Below are positions 63,951 to 64,000 of a stretch of 64,000 bases of DNA, piece by piece. Made by a program: the position numbers and the translations under genes. The first letter of the stretch is position 1; every line of letters begins with the position of its first letter. The stretch is from CAZTTH01 sp964615975 (GTDB lineage Bacteria; Verrucomicrobiota; Lentisphaeria; JABSQK01; JAJFLO01), in the NCBI GenBank assembly GCA_964615975.1, contig CAZTTH010000007.1:42279-106278 (forward strand), read 5' to 3'. A model generated the notes under the pieces. The model searched no databases, was not told where the DNA came from, and worked only from the letters and a program-made list of their open reading frames with translations.

Positions 63951-64000
63951 TGCCCCCATAAAAAGTAGGACAGTATATTACTGGAGTATTCGGGAAGCAA
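63951..64000. mobile_element. Probable terminal inverted repeat of an IS3-family insertion sequence (partial)
   Basis: TGCCCCCATAAAAAGTAGGA at 63951-63970 resembles the ends of IS3-family elements (TGxxxTGxCCCCCAxAAAGT-type). The window stops before any transposase frame, so the family is a tentative assignment. Confidence 0.4.

Larger units (their letters stand above)
63389..64000. other. 612-base right-hand intergenic region with repeats and a probable insertion sequence edge
   Basis: No gene is supported. A paired inverted repeat lies at 63766-63839. The last ~50 bases look like the end of an IS3-family-type element. Between them, 63425-63765 shows nothing recognisable; a 68-codon minus-strand frame there lacks protein-like character. 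Confidence 0.55.

Overview
The window is a mid-GC bacterial chromosome segment in which almost all DNA is coding. It carries three runs of exactly 100 N (13008-13107, 15207-15306, 20791-20890), so it is a scaffolded draft, probably from a metagenome or fragmented genome. The genes indicate a Gram-negative-type bacterium: RecC, a Prc-type periplasmic protease, a rhodanese lipoprotein, arginyl/leucyl-tRNA-protein transferase (Bpt), ResB/CcsA cytochrome c maturation and large secreted surface proteins. The style of the sigma factor and of the TPR/coiled-coil protein resembles the PVC group (Verrucomicrobiota/Lentisphaerota/Kiritimatiellota), but that placement is a weak inference; no rRNA or tRNA gene was seen.

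Layout. 1-0.8 kb: the last codons of a Fis-type regulator and an APS kinase. 1.3-18.5 kb: two very large secreted repeat proteins. The first has about 4,343 residues, with cadherin/Ig-like domains carrying nested beta-propeller and other insertions, a LamG-like domain, and cohesin-like plus dockerin-like modules. The second has about 1,290 residues, with a cohesin-like N-terminus and tandem Ig-like repeats. 18.6-31.7 kb: information processing and housekeeping genes: recC, then on the minus strand hemW, a small zinc-ribbon membrane protein, priA, the ABC-F factor ettA, aspS, a frameshifted small gene and a lone livF; a DUF1232 gene lies on the plus strand. 31.8-40.6 kb: Nif3-like protein, tsaB, bpt, a NodU/CmcH-type carbamoyltransferase, hisF, resB and ccsA. 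40.9-44.6 kb: a YkgJ-type cysteine-cluster protein and a tightly overlapping response regulator / metallo-beta-lactamase-fold hydrolase / histidine kinase operon. 44.7-55.3 kb: an orphan OppB-type permease, a BatA-like vWA protein, thiL, rhodanese lipoprotein, pyrD-rhomboid pair, a secreted coiled-coil protein and prc. 55.3-64 kb: a cluster of palindromic elements, a YbhN-family membrane protein, an unusual sigma factor, panE-argH, a thioredoxin-like protein, an unrecognised protein with a Cys/His cluster, a DinB-like protein, and a repeat-bearing right edge that probably ends inside an insertion sequence.

Most notable observation: the sigma-70 family factor at 56942-58201 carries, after region 4 and a linker, a C-terminal domain that aligns without gaps to the C-terminal domain of the RNA polymerase alpha subunit and keeps most of its DNA-contacting residues. 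Such a factor could bring its own UP-element-like DNA reader to the promoter. Also notable are the nested domain insertions in the giant surface protein, a small gene inactivated (or switched) by expansion of a 5-bp repeat, and a mobile-looking repeat that now encodes part of a signal peptide region.
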